The notes below the pieces were generated by a model. The model had not been told where the DNA came from, searched no databases, and worked only from the letters and a program-made list of their open reading frames with translations. From the NCBI GenBank assembly GCA_964535315.1, contig CAZHTS010000040.1, positions 1-40,504 of the forward strand: a stretch of DNA of 40,504 nt. The letters are read 5' to 3'. Shown here in pieces: positions 1 through 6,930 of the stretch. The position numbers and the translations under genes are program-made. This stretch comes from CAZHTS01 sp964535315. GTDB taxonomy: Bacteria; Chloroflexota; Anaerolineae; Anaerolineales; Anaerolineaceae. Position 1 is the first letter of the stretch; each line of letters begins with the position of its first letter.

Positions 1-245
1 GCTCAGACCGTCCGCCCTTGCGTTTGGGCCAGGGCTCCTCAACGAAGCTGCCGGTCTTCTTCGAAGGCCCGGCGCTCGTACTCGCCCGTGCCGGCGCACA
101 GCGCAGCCTGGCCGGCCGGGTAATCCCTTCTTCCCGCCAGCGCTCAAAGCCGCGGCCCAGCGCCCGGCCGCGGGCGCTGGGCTTATCCGGGGCGTAGTTG
201 GGATGGGGCGCTTCTCGCCCTTGAACTTGTCCTGTTCCATGGGCC
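1..245. other. No recognisable gene; junction region left of the RHS tip
   Basis: A minus-strand frame is open from an ATG at 240 to the window edge (80 codons), but its Arg/Pro/Gly-rich translation matches no family I know, and the other minus frames look equally protein-like, as often happens in very GC-rich DNA. On the plus strand the RHS frame has a TAA at 121-123 and is open after that, but RHS-like sequence is recognisable only from about position 240. The sequence therefore looks like a rearrangement boundary left of a displaced RHS tip. It could also be the degraded start of a minus-strand gene lying outside the window. Confidence 0.4.
155..182. repeat. Perfect inverted repeat, 12-bp arms, 4-nt loop
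   Basis: The arm GCCCAGCGCCCG (155-166) and its exact complement (171-182) are separated by GCCG. The hairpin would be very stable. No T-tract follows on either strand, so it is a poor match to an intrinsic terminator. It sits about 60 bases left of where RHS homology begins, so it may be part of the junction or a remnant of a mobile element. Confidence 0.6.
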
Positions 246-255
246 AACGGCGACG

Positions 256-1203
256 GTGCGCAAGTACTACTCGGCCGGGACGGTGCGGGTGGCGATGCGC
301 CAGAACGGCGAGGTGTCCTACCTGTTGGGGGACCACCTGGGCGGGACGAGCCTGACGCTGGATGCGGCCGGGAACAAGGTGGCCGAACTGCGCTACAGGG
401 CGTGGGGCGAGACGCGCTACAGCCAGGGCAGCACGCCGACGACCTACCGCTACACCGGGCAGCGCGAGGCCAGCGAGATTGGGCTGTATTTCTACAACGC
501 CAGGTGGTATGACCCTTATCTTAACCGGTGGATCCAGCCTGATCCTATTGTACCAAGTGCGAGCGGGGGAAACAATCCAAATGCTATCGGTTATGTCACC
601 GGATCGAACTATTCCCCGTTGGTCGTCGATTATCACGAGAACCGGTTCTTAGGGCAATTAAATCAAGAAAACCGGGAACGGTTGGAGAATCCTCAGGCCA
701 AATTTCCTTCGGTTCCTACCAACCCCCTGGCTTTTGACCGGTATTCTTATACATTTGGGAACCCTGTTAAATATAATGATCCGTCTGGACACTGCATTTG
801 GGATCTGTGTATTGTGGAAGGGATTGGTATCGTTGAAGTATCTATTGCAGCCATCGCTACTTTCGCTACGATAGAAGCAACGCAACCAGGGAGGCCAGAA
901 GCTTTTGCACAGAGCTTGGTTGACATGGGCGAACAGGCAGCACAAGGTCTAGGGGCAATATTCTCAAAAGGGGAATATGTTCCGGATAGTCTGAGTGGTG
1001 AGAAAGAGCGAGCTGCATATCGTGAAGCCCTCCACAGATATAAAGATGCTTATAATTTAGGCGCTAGGGACAACGTTGAGAAAAAGGTTTTGGATAAAAT
1101 GGCTGAACTTGTTAAGCAGGGTATGAAGCCAAATGATATTGTAGATAAACTGCCTCAACCCCCAGAGGAAGATTGGGAAGATGATTGGGATGGAGAAGAA
1201 TAA
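256..1203 (+). CDS. Orphan RHS-repeat core C-terminus with variable toxin-like tail
   Basis: Residues 1-180 are the end of an RHS core. They show YLLGDHLGGTSLTLD, YRYTGQRE, GLYFYNARWYDP and the closing motif DRYSYTFGNPVKYNDPSGH, after which RHS proteins switch to a variable toxin domain. The tail (about 181-315) has a hydrophobic Ala/Ile-rich stretch near 185-210, a charged helical part, and a very acidic end (EEDWEDDWDGEE). I do not recognise its activity. Full-length RHS proteins have well over 1000 residues, so this is a displaced tip. The GTG at 256 is only the first plausible start, and the frame stays open upstream to 124. Base composition drops sharply to AT-rich after the core, as is normal for RHS tips acquired by recombination. 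It is followed directly by a DUF4279-like gene, the probable immunity partner. Whether it is expressed without an upstream RHS gene cannot be told. Confidence 0.8.
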   Translation: MRKYYSAGTVRVAMRQNGEVSYLLGDHLGGTSLTLDAAGNKVAELRYRAWGETRYSQGSTPTTYRYTGQREASEIGLYFYNARWYDPYLNRWIQPDPIVPSASGGNNPNAIGYVTGSNYSPLVVDYHENRFLGQLNQENRERLENPQAKFPSVPTNPLAFDRYSYTFGNPVKYNDPSGHCIWDLCIVEGIGIVEVSIAAIATFATIEATQPGRPEAFAQSLVDMGEQAAQGLGAIFSKGEYVPDSLSGEKERAAYREALHRYKDAYNLGARDNVEKKVLDKMAELVKQGMKPNDIVDKLPQPPEEDWEDDWDGEE

Positions 1204-1207
1204 CGCC

Positions 1208-1633
1208 ATGAATGAGAATAACGTCAATAAACATCTCTTTGCGACTTTTATTCTACGAGGAAAAGGGCTCAATCCTCAAGAGGTTACAGATAATCTTGGG
1301 ATAAACCCAACAAAAAGTTTTAAGCGTGGCGAATGGCGTACATCAACTGAAAAATGGACACGAAATTATTGGAGCTTAACTTCCCAGGAAAAAGTTCAGT
1401 CAGATGACCTTTCTAATCATATTGAATGGGTAATCGAACAATTTGAACCAGTATTACCCAAACTCAATGAAATATTGAGCAACAAAGATGTACAAGGTGA
1501 AATAAGTTGTTTTTGGATTTTACCAGCAGGTCATGATGGTCTAAGCTTAAACCCTGTTCTTTTGCGAAAGATTGCTGATTTGAAGCTTATATTGAAATTG
1601 GATATTTATTGTCTTGATGAAGAAGCAATATAA
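1208..1633 (+). CDS. DUF4279-like protein, probable immunity protein for the RHS tip
   Basis: A product of 141 residues. The N-terminus (LFATFILRGKGLNPQEV, then LGINPTKSFKRGE and WSLTSQE) has the pattern I associate with DUF4279, a small alpha/beta domain often coded next to polymorphic toxins and regarded as an immunity-type family. The C-terminal half has a strand-rich segment (ISCFWILPAG) and GLSLNPVLLRKIADLKLILKLDIY, also typical. I chose the ATG at 1208 because it lies just after the RHS stop (1201-1203) and behind GGAG at 1192-1195. In-frame ATGs at 1181 and 1190 would overlap the toxin gene. The AT-rich composition matches the toxin tail, which supports co-transfer as a pair. Immunity function is inferred from family and position. 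Confidence 0.75.
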   Translation: MNENNVNKHLFATFILRGKGLNPQEVTDNLGINPTKSFKRGEWRTSTEKWTRNYWSLTSQEKVQSDDLSNHIEWVIEQFEPVLPKLNEILSNKDVQGEISCFWILPAGHDGLSLNPVLLRKIADLKLILKLDIYCLDEEAI

Positions 1634-1653
1634 GATGAGTTTATCGCTTTTTG

Positions 1654-1739
1654 GACCATCGATAGGGCAGAAAGCGAAGAGCAGAGAATAGCTCTCACCA
1701 CTCTCTGCCCTATCGACGGTCGAACCTGGGCGCTCAGGT
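1654..1739. repeat. Nested inverted repeats between the immunity gene and the recombinase pair
   Basis: The 215-base gap 1634-1848 holds no gene. It contains an 18-bp inverted repeat with one mismatch: 1654-1671 (GACCATCGATAGGGCAGA) against 1704-1721. The 32-base spacer contains a smaller pair of self-complementary segments around AGAGC...GCTCT. A second near-palindrome lies just beyond at 1724-1739 (ACCTG...CAGGT, 14 of 16 positions symmetric). The cluster sits past the 3' end of the recombinase pair. It could be a bidirectional terminator for the converging genes, or a site acted on by the recombinases. No U-tract favours the terminator reading. Confidence 0.6.
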
Positions 1740-1848
1740 CGGTCTCCACCGTGGCCCTATCCTCCCAAGTCCCAAGTCCAGGCAAATTGTAACCTAGCCG
1801 GGGGAGAGAGGCTCCTCCGGTTCGAACCTTAATAATCGCATAGAACCA

Positions 1849-3462
1849 CTAAGCAATGACGTAATGAACGAGACCCGGCGGCGGGTGTTCTAACTGCACG
1901 ATTCTGTTGGCGCCAACAGCAGGCGGTTCAGTGGCGAAAGCCTGCGTTTCCCCAAGCAGTACCAGGCGAATTTGGGCCGCAATCACCAGCCGGGCTTCTA
2001 TGCTAAGTTCGGGCTCGACCAACTGCACGGTGAGCGCCAAAATTTGTCCGCGTTCGTCCTCGGTTACGGGTTCTTTCGGCTCTTCCGGCTGGCCCATCAG
2101 CTCCAAGCGCTTCTCCACGCTGCCCATCGCCTGGTAGTAGTCATCCGCCACAGTCTGGTCGTGCGCGCGGGCGTAGGTCAGGGTGGTGTTGAGCCGTTTG
2201 TGACCGAGGAACTTCTGGATGCTGGTGATGCGGCAGCCCGCATTGAGGAGTTGCGTGGCGCAGGTGTGCCTGAGACGATGGGCGTACACTGGCACCTTCA
2301 CCCGCGCCCCGCAGGCTTTGAGCCTGCCGTGAATGAGATCCTTGGAGAGCGCCTGGTTACGGTAGAGAAAGACGTGGTCGGTTGGGCCAGGGCCGCGTAC
2401 AGCCAGGTAGGCGCGCAGGGCGCTGACTACGGTGTCGGTCAAGAACACCGTGCGGTCCAGCAGCCCCTTCCCACGCCGCACGGTCAGTCTTCGCCCTTCC
2501 AGGTCCAGATCTTCCAGGCGCAAATCCTCCACCTCGCCGCGCCGCAGCCCAGCCTGCCACAGCAGGTAGAAACAGGCCCGGTCCAGCAGCGCGTCGCGGC
2601 GATGCGCGGCATTGTCCGCTGCTTCTACCCGCGCCTCAAGATCGTCGCGCAGGGCGCGCACCTGCTCATCGGTGAGGAATTTGGGCAGCGGGTCGGGTTC
2701 TTTGAGACAGCGCAGGCGCAGTAAGGTGTGCGGGGCAGGCAAGCCTTGCTCCTGGAGAAAGGCCACGAAGCCGTGGAAAGTGCGCAGATCGCCGTTGACC
2801 GAGCGCACCGAGGCCCCCGCCTCTAGCCGCCAGTCGATATAGTCGCTAAAAAAGGCGCGCTTGAGATCACTCAGCTCGCTGACGGCGTACCGCTCGACCA
2901 GGAAGCGCCACACCCGCAAATGACTGCTCCAGAAGCGGCGGATGCCTTCCTCGATGCGCGCTTCGCGCCAGTTGCGCTGTTTGACGTGCTGGTAGCGGGT
3001 GAGCTGTTCCACCAGCCAGGCGGGCAATCCCTCGGTATGCGGGGCGGGGTCGTAAGGAGTAATGTGGCTTTCGGTCTGCCCGCGCTCGTGCAGCAGAAAG
3101 CGGCGGAACTTCGCCAGGGAATTGCGGCAGTTCTTGGTCCAGGAAGCGCTCAGCCCTTTGGCCAGGATATAGTCCAGGGCGGGCTGGAGATCCCGGTCCA
3201 GGTCGAGCTGGGCGGAAGGCTTATGGTTCAGGCCCAAGACGTGCCCGGCCATGGGGAGGTGGTAGGTGCGGATCACCAACGCGCTGGTTCCGCCGCTTTC
3301 CAGCCATTCCCGGTAACGTTCCAGGACGGCGATATTCTCCTCGATCCATGCGCTGGTATAGCAGGGCTGGGGCGTACCGGGCGGAATGCGGAAGTCGCGG
3401 CAGTATTTGAGGGCTTGATCATAGATTTCCGTGGTTGTCACTGCTGCTTTCGTGGGGCTCAT
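1849..3462 (-). CDS. Large tyrosine recombinase (second gene of a coupled pair)
   Basis: A product of 537 residues. The C-terminal catalytic domain (about 260-450) has the tyrosine-recombinase set: R307 in AGLRRGEV, K332 in RRGKG, H395 and R398 in HRLRHT, H421 in GHKRL, and the nucleophile Y430 in TTLTY. It acts on DNA by strand exchange through a 3'-phosphotyrosine link. The N-terminal 250 residues are longer than in XerC/XerD (about 300 residues in total) and probably hold an extended or doubled core-binding region. About 100 extra residues follow the active-site Tyr. The start ATG overlaps the stop of the upstream recombinase gene by four bases (ATGA), so the two are translationally coupled. 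The pairing of a short and a long recombinase recalls TnpA/TnpB of Tn554-type elements, but that relation is only inferred. All catalytic residues are intact. Confidence 0.9.
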   Translation of the reverse strand: MSPTKAAVTTTEIYDQALKYCRDFRIPPGTPQPCYTSAWIEENIAVLERYREWLESGGTSALVIRTYHLPMAGHVLGLNHKPSAQLDLDRDLQPALDYILAKGLSASWTKNCRNSLAKFRRFLLHERGQTESHITPYDPAPHTEGLPAWLVEQLTRYQHVKQRNWREARIEEGIRRFWSSHLRVWRFLVERYAVSELSDLKRAFFSDYIDWRLEAGASVRSVNGDLRTFHGFVAFLQEQGLPAPHTLLRLRCLKEPDPLPKFLTDEQVRALRDDLEARVEAADNAAHRRDALLDRACFYLLWQAGLRRGEVEDLRLEDLDLEGRRLTVRRGKGLLDRTVFLTDTVVSALRAYLAVRGPGPTDHVFLYRNQALSKDLIHGRLKACGARVKVPVYAHRLRHTCATQLLNAGCRITSIQKFLGHKRLNTTLTYARAHDQTVADDYYQAMGSVEKRLELMGQPEEPKEPVTEDERGQILALTVQLVEPELSIEARLVIAAQIRLVLLGETQAFATEPPAVGANRIVQLEHPPPGLVHYVIA

Positions 3463-4352
3463 GACCAGTCCTCCAGCTTCGCGCAGGCCGCGTAGTAGTC
3501 ATTCGCCACCTGGCGGTCGTTGGCGGCCACGTAAATCTGGGTGGTTTCCAGCCAGCGGTGGCCCAGCAGCTTCTGGATGGTGGTCACCGGCACATCCGCG
3601 GCCAGCAGGTCGTTGGCGAACGAGTGGCGCAGCCGGTGGGCGGTGAGCGAGACTTGCGCCGCTCTGCGGTAGACCATGAGCCGCTTGTGGATGGCCGTGG
3701 TGGAGAGACCGGCCAACTGGTAGCTGAGGAAGACGTGCTCATCGGCAGCGTCCGGACGCTCGCGCAGGTAGTAGCGCAGCGCCCGTTCAGCCTGTGGAGA
3801 AAGATAGACCGCGCGTTCGCGGGAGCCTTTACCCCAGACCACCAGGCGGGGATGGGGTTCATCCAGGTACAGGTGGGTCAGCCTTAGGTTGGCCACCTCC
3901 CCGATCCGCAGTCCGCACCTTAACATGAGAATGAACATGGCCCGGTCGCGTACCCGGTTGTCCGGCTCGCCTTTAGCTGGCGCAGTCGTTTCGATGGCGG
4001 TGAAGAAGGCCCGCAGCCCCTCCTCCTGCACCGGGCGTGGCAGGCGTTCCCGCTCGCGTAAGTTATGGCGGCGGGGCAGCACCGGGCAGACGAGCGATGG
4101 ATCATCATCCGAGAGAAAGGTGTACAGCGAGATGATGGCAGCCAGGCGGCGGTTGATGGTGGTAGGCAGAAAACCGCGCGTCTTTTGCAGGTCCACGAAG
4201 CGGTCCACCTCGTGGAAGGTGATCTCCCCGGGTGGGCGGTCCCCGACCAGGGCAGCGAACTGGCCCAGGTCGTAGGAATAATCCCGCCAGGTACGCGCCT
4301 GGGGGTTGCGGCGGCGCACCCAATTGACGAATTGCTCAATCTCGGTTAGCAT
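3459..4352 (-). CDS. XerC/D-like tyrosine recombinase (first gene of the pair)
   Basis: A product of 297 residues, the usual XerC/XerD length. Residues 1-95 form the SAM-like core-binding domain (TWRDYSYDLGQFAALVG, TTINRRLAAIISLYTFL). The catalytic domain shows R149 in CGLRIGEV, K175 in WGKGSRER, H239 and R242 in HRLRHSF, H265 in GHRWLETT, and the nucleophile Y274. The start is well supported: AGGAGG lies eight bases before the ATG. Both members of the pair carry a similar motif after the active Tyr (QVANDYYAA here, TVADDYYQA in the partner), suggesting a common origin and perhaps a shared C-terminal docking helix. The pair reads leftward, opposite to the RHS modules on both sides. It could mobilise the island or be an independent insertion within it. 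Confidence 0.9.
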   Translation of the reverse strand: MLTEIEQFVNWVRRRNPQARTWRDYSYDLGQFAALVGDRPPGEITFHEVDRFVDLQKTRGFLPTTINRRLAAIISLYTFLSDDDPSLVCPVLPRRHNLRERERLPRPVQEEGLRAFFTAIETTAPAKGEPDNRVRDRAMFILMLRCGLRIGEVANLRLTHLYLDEPHPRLVVWGKGSRERAVYLSPQAERALRYYLRERPDAADEHVFLSYQLAGLSTTAIHKRLMVYRRAAQVSLTAHRLRHSFANDLLAADVPVTTIQKLLGHRWLETTQIYVAANDRQVANDYYAACAKLEDWS

Positions 4353-4397
4353 GAAGATACCTCCTGAGCGAAAGAATGTTAGGCTTTAGCCACCTTC

Positions 4398-4427
4398 ATT
4401 CTACGCCCAGGAGGCTTATTGCGCCAA
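4398..4427 (-). promoter_or_regulatory. Candidate promoter for the recombinase pair
   Basis: On the minus strand TTGGCG (4427-4422), an 18-base spacer and TAGAAT (4403-4398) resemble a sigma-70 promoter about 45 bases before the recombinase ATG at 4352. The match is moderate and is based on reading only. Confidence 0.35.
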
Positions 4428-4465
4428 ATGGGGGGAGAATAGTCTGGTTAAGATAAGCGATCGCT

Positions 4466-4731
4466 TTAGGGCGGTTCACGCAGCCGGATGCACTCGTGCC
4501 GCTTGCCAGCCAGGGCGTACAGGCATGGGATAGAATGGCCTACGCACAGCGGCGGCAACCAATCTTTCTACTTCTCTAACTAAAGTTGGTATTCTGGCGG
4601 GGCCGGAACCAAGTGATGTCGTGTTGTTTGTTGGTACTTTCGTAGGGACGTCTGTAGCGGTTACGCAAGCGGCAGATAGATACGTCTGGCTTGCAGCGAA
4701 CCATTCCATTTTCCCAACCTATTTTCCCTGA
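4466..4731 (+). pseudogene. Frameshifted RHS core end with a short toxin-like tail
   Basis: From 4466 the plus strand reads LGRFTQPDALVPLASQGVQAW and then DRMAY, a clear RHS core segment, but this frame ends at TAA 4577-4579 without the usual closing motif (NNPV..DPSGH). The next frame is open from 4534 to TGA 4729-4731. It gives a tail with two hydrophobic stretches (VVLFVGTFVGTSVAV and YVWLAANHSIFPTYF). The two parts look like one RHS tip broken by a frameshift or by imprecise joining near 4540-4560. No start codon with a ribosome binding site serves it, so it is a silent or dead tip. A small membrane protein gene follows 15 bases later. Confidence 0.65.
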
Positions 4732-4746
4732 GTGACGGAATAGAAA

Positions 4747-5112
4747 ATGAGAACACAAAATGATCAAGATATAAAATCTGCTTTAAAGAAGTTCTTTACC
4801 AGTACAAAATTTTTAACGATGGGCCTCATGTATATAGGGTTGGCTATTTTTTTGTTGGGCATGCTGCTCTACAGGATCTTTTTTGCCGATATAATATCGG
4901 AAAAGATCTACCTGTCGGTGGTTCTAATGATTACGTCATTGTGCAGTGGGGCGAGCGGTGTGTTTGTCGTGATACGTGGTGAGTATCCGCAGAGAACTCC
5001 TTTCCAGGTGGTGCCTCGTAAGGTGACGATCGTGTCTGCTGGTATATGGGCAGGGATTTGTGGGGTCACATTTTTTGTGTTACTGATGTGTAATTTCTTT
5101 TTTAAATGCTGA
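4747..5112 (+). CDS. Small three-TM membrane protein, possible immunity protein
   Basis: A product of 121 residues with three clear hydrophobic segments: about 22-46 (FLTMGLMYIGLAIFLLG), 55-78 (LSVVLMITSLCSGASGVFVVI) and 92-117 (TIVSAGIWAGICGVTFFVLL). The N-terminus is polar and Lys-rich. I recognise no family. It lies 15 bases after the frameshifted RHS tip and has the AT-rich composition of that tip. In RHS loci this is the immunity-gene position, and membrane immunity proteins usually protect against toxins that act at the membrane or in the periplasm. The ribosome binding site is weak (GGAA upstream of the ATG). The immunity role is an inference from position only. Confidence 0.55.
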   Translation: MRTQNDQDIKSALKKFFTSTKFLTMGLMYIGLAIFLLGMLLYRIFFADIISEKIYLSVVLMITSLCSGASGVFVVIRGEYPQRTPFQVVPRKVTIVSAGIWAGICGVTFFVLLMCNFFFKC

Positions 5113-5225
5113 GAAAGGTCTTCCCGCCATACTACGGGCTTTTCTGAAAACATGATCCACCCTCAACACTGTGGAATCGCTACTCCTACGTCCGGAATAA
5201 CCCAGTCAATAATATAGATCCGACG

Positions 5226-5528
5226 GTGCACCGGGTAGAAACCGCGCTCGATATCGCCTTCATTGCATACGATATTGATGATATTCAAACCAATGGTCTC
5301 ACCCGGGTAAGTGGCCTTTCACTGGCTGCGGATGTTGCCGGTGCTGTACTGCCAGTTGTTACTGGCGCTGGTCTAGCCGTGCGGGCATTGTCCCATGCGG
5401 ATGACGTTGTAGACGCGGTCAAAGCGGATGGGATCATATCACGCAGATCTTTCGGCATTACCGCTCAACAAGCAGAAAGGTTATTTAGGCCAACAGTTCC
5501 AAATCCAAACAGGATGCATGCCAGATGA
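5226..5528 (+). CDS. Orphan RHS tip with pre-toxin helical domain and short end
   Basis: RHS homology begins upstream of the nominal GTG start, at 5172: WNRYSYVRNNPVNNIDPT is the RHS closing motif, with the usual final Gly replaced by Val. The coding part then runs into a hydrophobic helical segment (ALDIAFIAYDIDDI, GLSLAADVAGAVLPVVTGAGLAVRALSHADDVVDAV). I know this as the domain that commonly links RHS cores to their toxin domain. Only about 35 residues follow (KADGIISRRSFGITAQQAERLF...), too few for most toxin folds, so the tip may be truncated or carry a very small effector. The stop overlaps the next ATG by four bases (ATGA), as in toxin-immunity pairs that are translated together. The GTG is a formal start with no good ribosome binding site. 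Confidence 0.6.
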   Translation: MHRVETALDIAFIAYDIDDIQTNGLTRVSGLSLAADVAGAVLPVVTGAGLAVRALSHADDVVDAVKADGIISRRSFGITAQQAERLFRPTVPNPNRMHAR

Positions 5529-5842
5529 AAAATGAGAATGCAATGAACACGCAAGCATTGCCAGATAATTACCTTAAGGAAGTATTGAAACGTTGTAATG
5601 CTTCCACAAAAGGTCCGTGGGTGGCATCAATTGAAGGTAGGGACCACCCTTTAGGTGGAGAGAGTTTGATCATTAGAGGTCAATATGGCTCTGAAAAGGA
5701 TTTATATCTGGTCGGCGGGAGCACGCAAGATATTGATTTTGTGGCTAATGCCCGCCAAGATATCCTTGTCCTTCTGGGAGAAATTGAACGACTGAAAAAA
5801 CTGCTAATTTCAAACGGGATTGATCCAGAGGCAGGTTCTTGA
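5525..5842 (+). CDS. Small conserved protein, probable immunity partner of the RHS tip
   Basis: A product of 105 residues. The pattern LKRCNASTKGPWVASIEGRDHPLGG, then a short strand region, then DIDFVANARQDILVLLGEIERLKKLL is one I have seen in small proteins coded beside polymorphic toxins and in phage-type accessory genes: a Cys/Pro-Trp start, Glu-Gly-Arg-Asp-His in the middle, and an ARQD-containing helix near the end. No enzymatic motif is visible. The ATG at 5525 overlaps the RHS stop and lies behind AGGA at 5511-5514, so translation is coupled to the tip. An in-frame ATG at 5543 is an alternative start. Immunity function is inferred from gene order. Confidence 0.6.
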   Translation: MKNENAMNTQALPDNYLKEVLKRCNASTKGPWVASIEGRDHPLGGESLIIRGQYGSEKDLYLVGGSTQDIDFVANARQDILVLLGEIERLKKLLISNGIDPEAGS

Positions 5843-5882
5843 GGAATATTTTCGTTGAGTAGAACCCCCACTCCGGGCAGCA

Positions 5883-5938
5883 TTGACAAACCCCTGCCAA
5901 TGACTATAATCGGAAACGAAAGCAAATTTTCGTTTCCG
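5883..5938 (+). promoter_or_regulatory. Consensus promoter with palindromic operator for the TetR gene
   Basis: TTGACA (5883-5888), a 16-base spacer and TATAAT (5905-5910) form a perfect-hexamer sigma-70 promoter. Immediately after the -10 box lies a palindrome at 5911-5938 with 11-bp perfect arms (CGGAAACGAAA and its complement) around six bases. It covers the expected transcription start, the position of an autorepressing TetR operator. The related site at 6931-6956 strengthens this reading. Confidence 0.75.
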
Positions 5939-5951
5939 GCGAGGTTACAGG

Positions 5952-6491
5952 ATGAAAGATCAGATTGCCGACGTGTTCCAGCGCCACGTGCACCAGTTTG
6001 GGTTCAAGAAGACCTCGGTCGACGAGGTGGCGCGCGAAATGCGCATCAGCAAAAAGACCATTTATCAGAACTTTGCCAGCAAAGAAGAGATGCTGCAATA
6101 CGTGCTGCAACGCAACGCCCAGGCATATCTACACGAAATTGCCGGCCAGTTAAAAAACGACGCCGGTCAGAGCGACGCAATGGAACGCCTGGCGCAGTTG
6201 ATCGGGATGATCCACAAGATCGCCGACGATTTTCATCAGAAAAACGCCAGCTTTGAATTTCAGTTTAAACTCGAAATCGCCGAAGCCGCCTACCGCCAGG
6301 CCTACCGCCAGGTGATCGCCGACCTGGTCGCCGAAGGCGTGCAAAAAGGGCGGTTCCGCTGTAACGACCTCGAAACCGCCACTTACTTCGTCAACGTGCT
6401 GATCGCCGAAAGCCTGCGTTACCGCATCGAACACCCCCAGAGCCAGATCGTGGCAGAAACGATCTGCGCCGTACAAAAAATACTGGCCTGA
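5952..6491 (+). CDS. TetR/AcrR family transcriptional repressor
   Basis: A product of 179 residues. The N-terminal HTH is typical (FGFKKTSVDEVAREMRISKKTIYQNFASKEEML, about residues 16-48; TIYQNF is the recognition-helix end common in this family). The remaining 130 residues are the helical ligand-binding and dimerisation domain. Its ligand cannot be read from the sequence. The gene sits behind a consensus promoter carrying a palindrome, so autoregulation is likely. The convergent neighbour, a membrane protein, carries a related palindrome in its own promoter and is the best candidate target. The two genes converge with 7 bases between their stops. Confidence 0.9.
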   Translation: MKDQIADVFQRHVHQFGFKKTSVDEVAREMRISKKTIYQNFASKEEMLQYVLQRNAQAYLHEIAGQLKNDAGQSDAMERLAQLIGMIHKIADDFHQKNASFEFQFKLEIAEAAYRQAYRQVIADLVAEGVQKGRFRCNDLETATYFVNVLIAESLRYRIEHPQSQIVAETICAVQKILA

Positions 6492-6498
6492 TCGGCGC

Positions 6499-6912
6499 TT
6501 ACCACAGCGGCGACGGGGCCTTACGATTGACCCACAGGCTGTAGCCAAACAGCGTCACCAGCCCCAATTGCAAGAACAGAAGCGGCAGGCAGCGCTCGAG
6601 CGGCGCCTGATAAATCCACATCTCTTGAAGCCGGGAGGTAATCAGCCAGGCCAACACCGGGAAAATTGTCAGCGCCACCACCCCGCGGCGCTCCACCGGT
6701 CGCCGGTCGGCCCACACCAGCAGCAGCGTCCAGCCCCACATCAGCGCCGCCGCCTGAGCGTTGGAGGTGCGAAAGGCCGGCCAGGCCAGCGGCAGGTCAA
6801 CCCCAGAAAACCAGACGGCGAATCCCGGAATCGTCAGCAGCAGGGCCGCCAGGGCGTCAATCACCGCCCCCGTCCAGCAGGACAATCGCAGCCAGATCAC
6901 TTGATCCTTCAT
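6499..6912 (-). CDS. Four-TM membrane protein, probable target of the adjacent TetR
   Basis: A product of 137 residues with about four hydrophobic segments: near 10-33 (CWTGAVIDALAALLLTIPGFAVWF), 52-70 (AQAAALMWGWTLLLVWA), 76-93 (GVVALTIFPVLAWLI) and 110-128 (LPLLFLQLGLVTLFGYSLW). I recognise no family beyond an uncharacterised integral membrane protein. AGGAG lies ahead of the ATG. The promoter on the minus strand is strong and carries an operator like that of the TetR gene, so it is probably repressed by that regulator. It shows no transporter motifs. Confidence 0.7.
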   Translation of the reverse strand: MKDQVIWLRLSCWTGAVIDALAALLLTIPGFAVWFSGVDLPLAWPAFRTSNAQAAALMWGWTLLLVWADRRPVERRGVVALTIFPVLAWLITSRLQEMWIYQAPLERCLPLLFLQLGLVTLFGYSLWVNRKAPSPLW

Positions 6913-6930
6913 GTTATTTGCTCCTTTTTT

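Noticed and set aside
1819..1828. GGTTCGAACC, like a tRNA T-loop, beside the recombinase gene
   Set aside because: A five-bp T-stem and the rest of a cloverleaf cannot be formed around it, so it is not a tRNA gene end.
4476..4709. Minus-strand open frame of 77 codons
   Set aside because: It is the shadow of the RHS core remnant read on the plus strand, which has clear family motifs.
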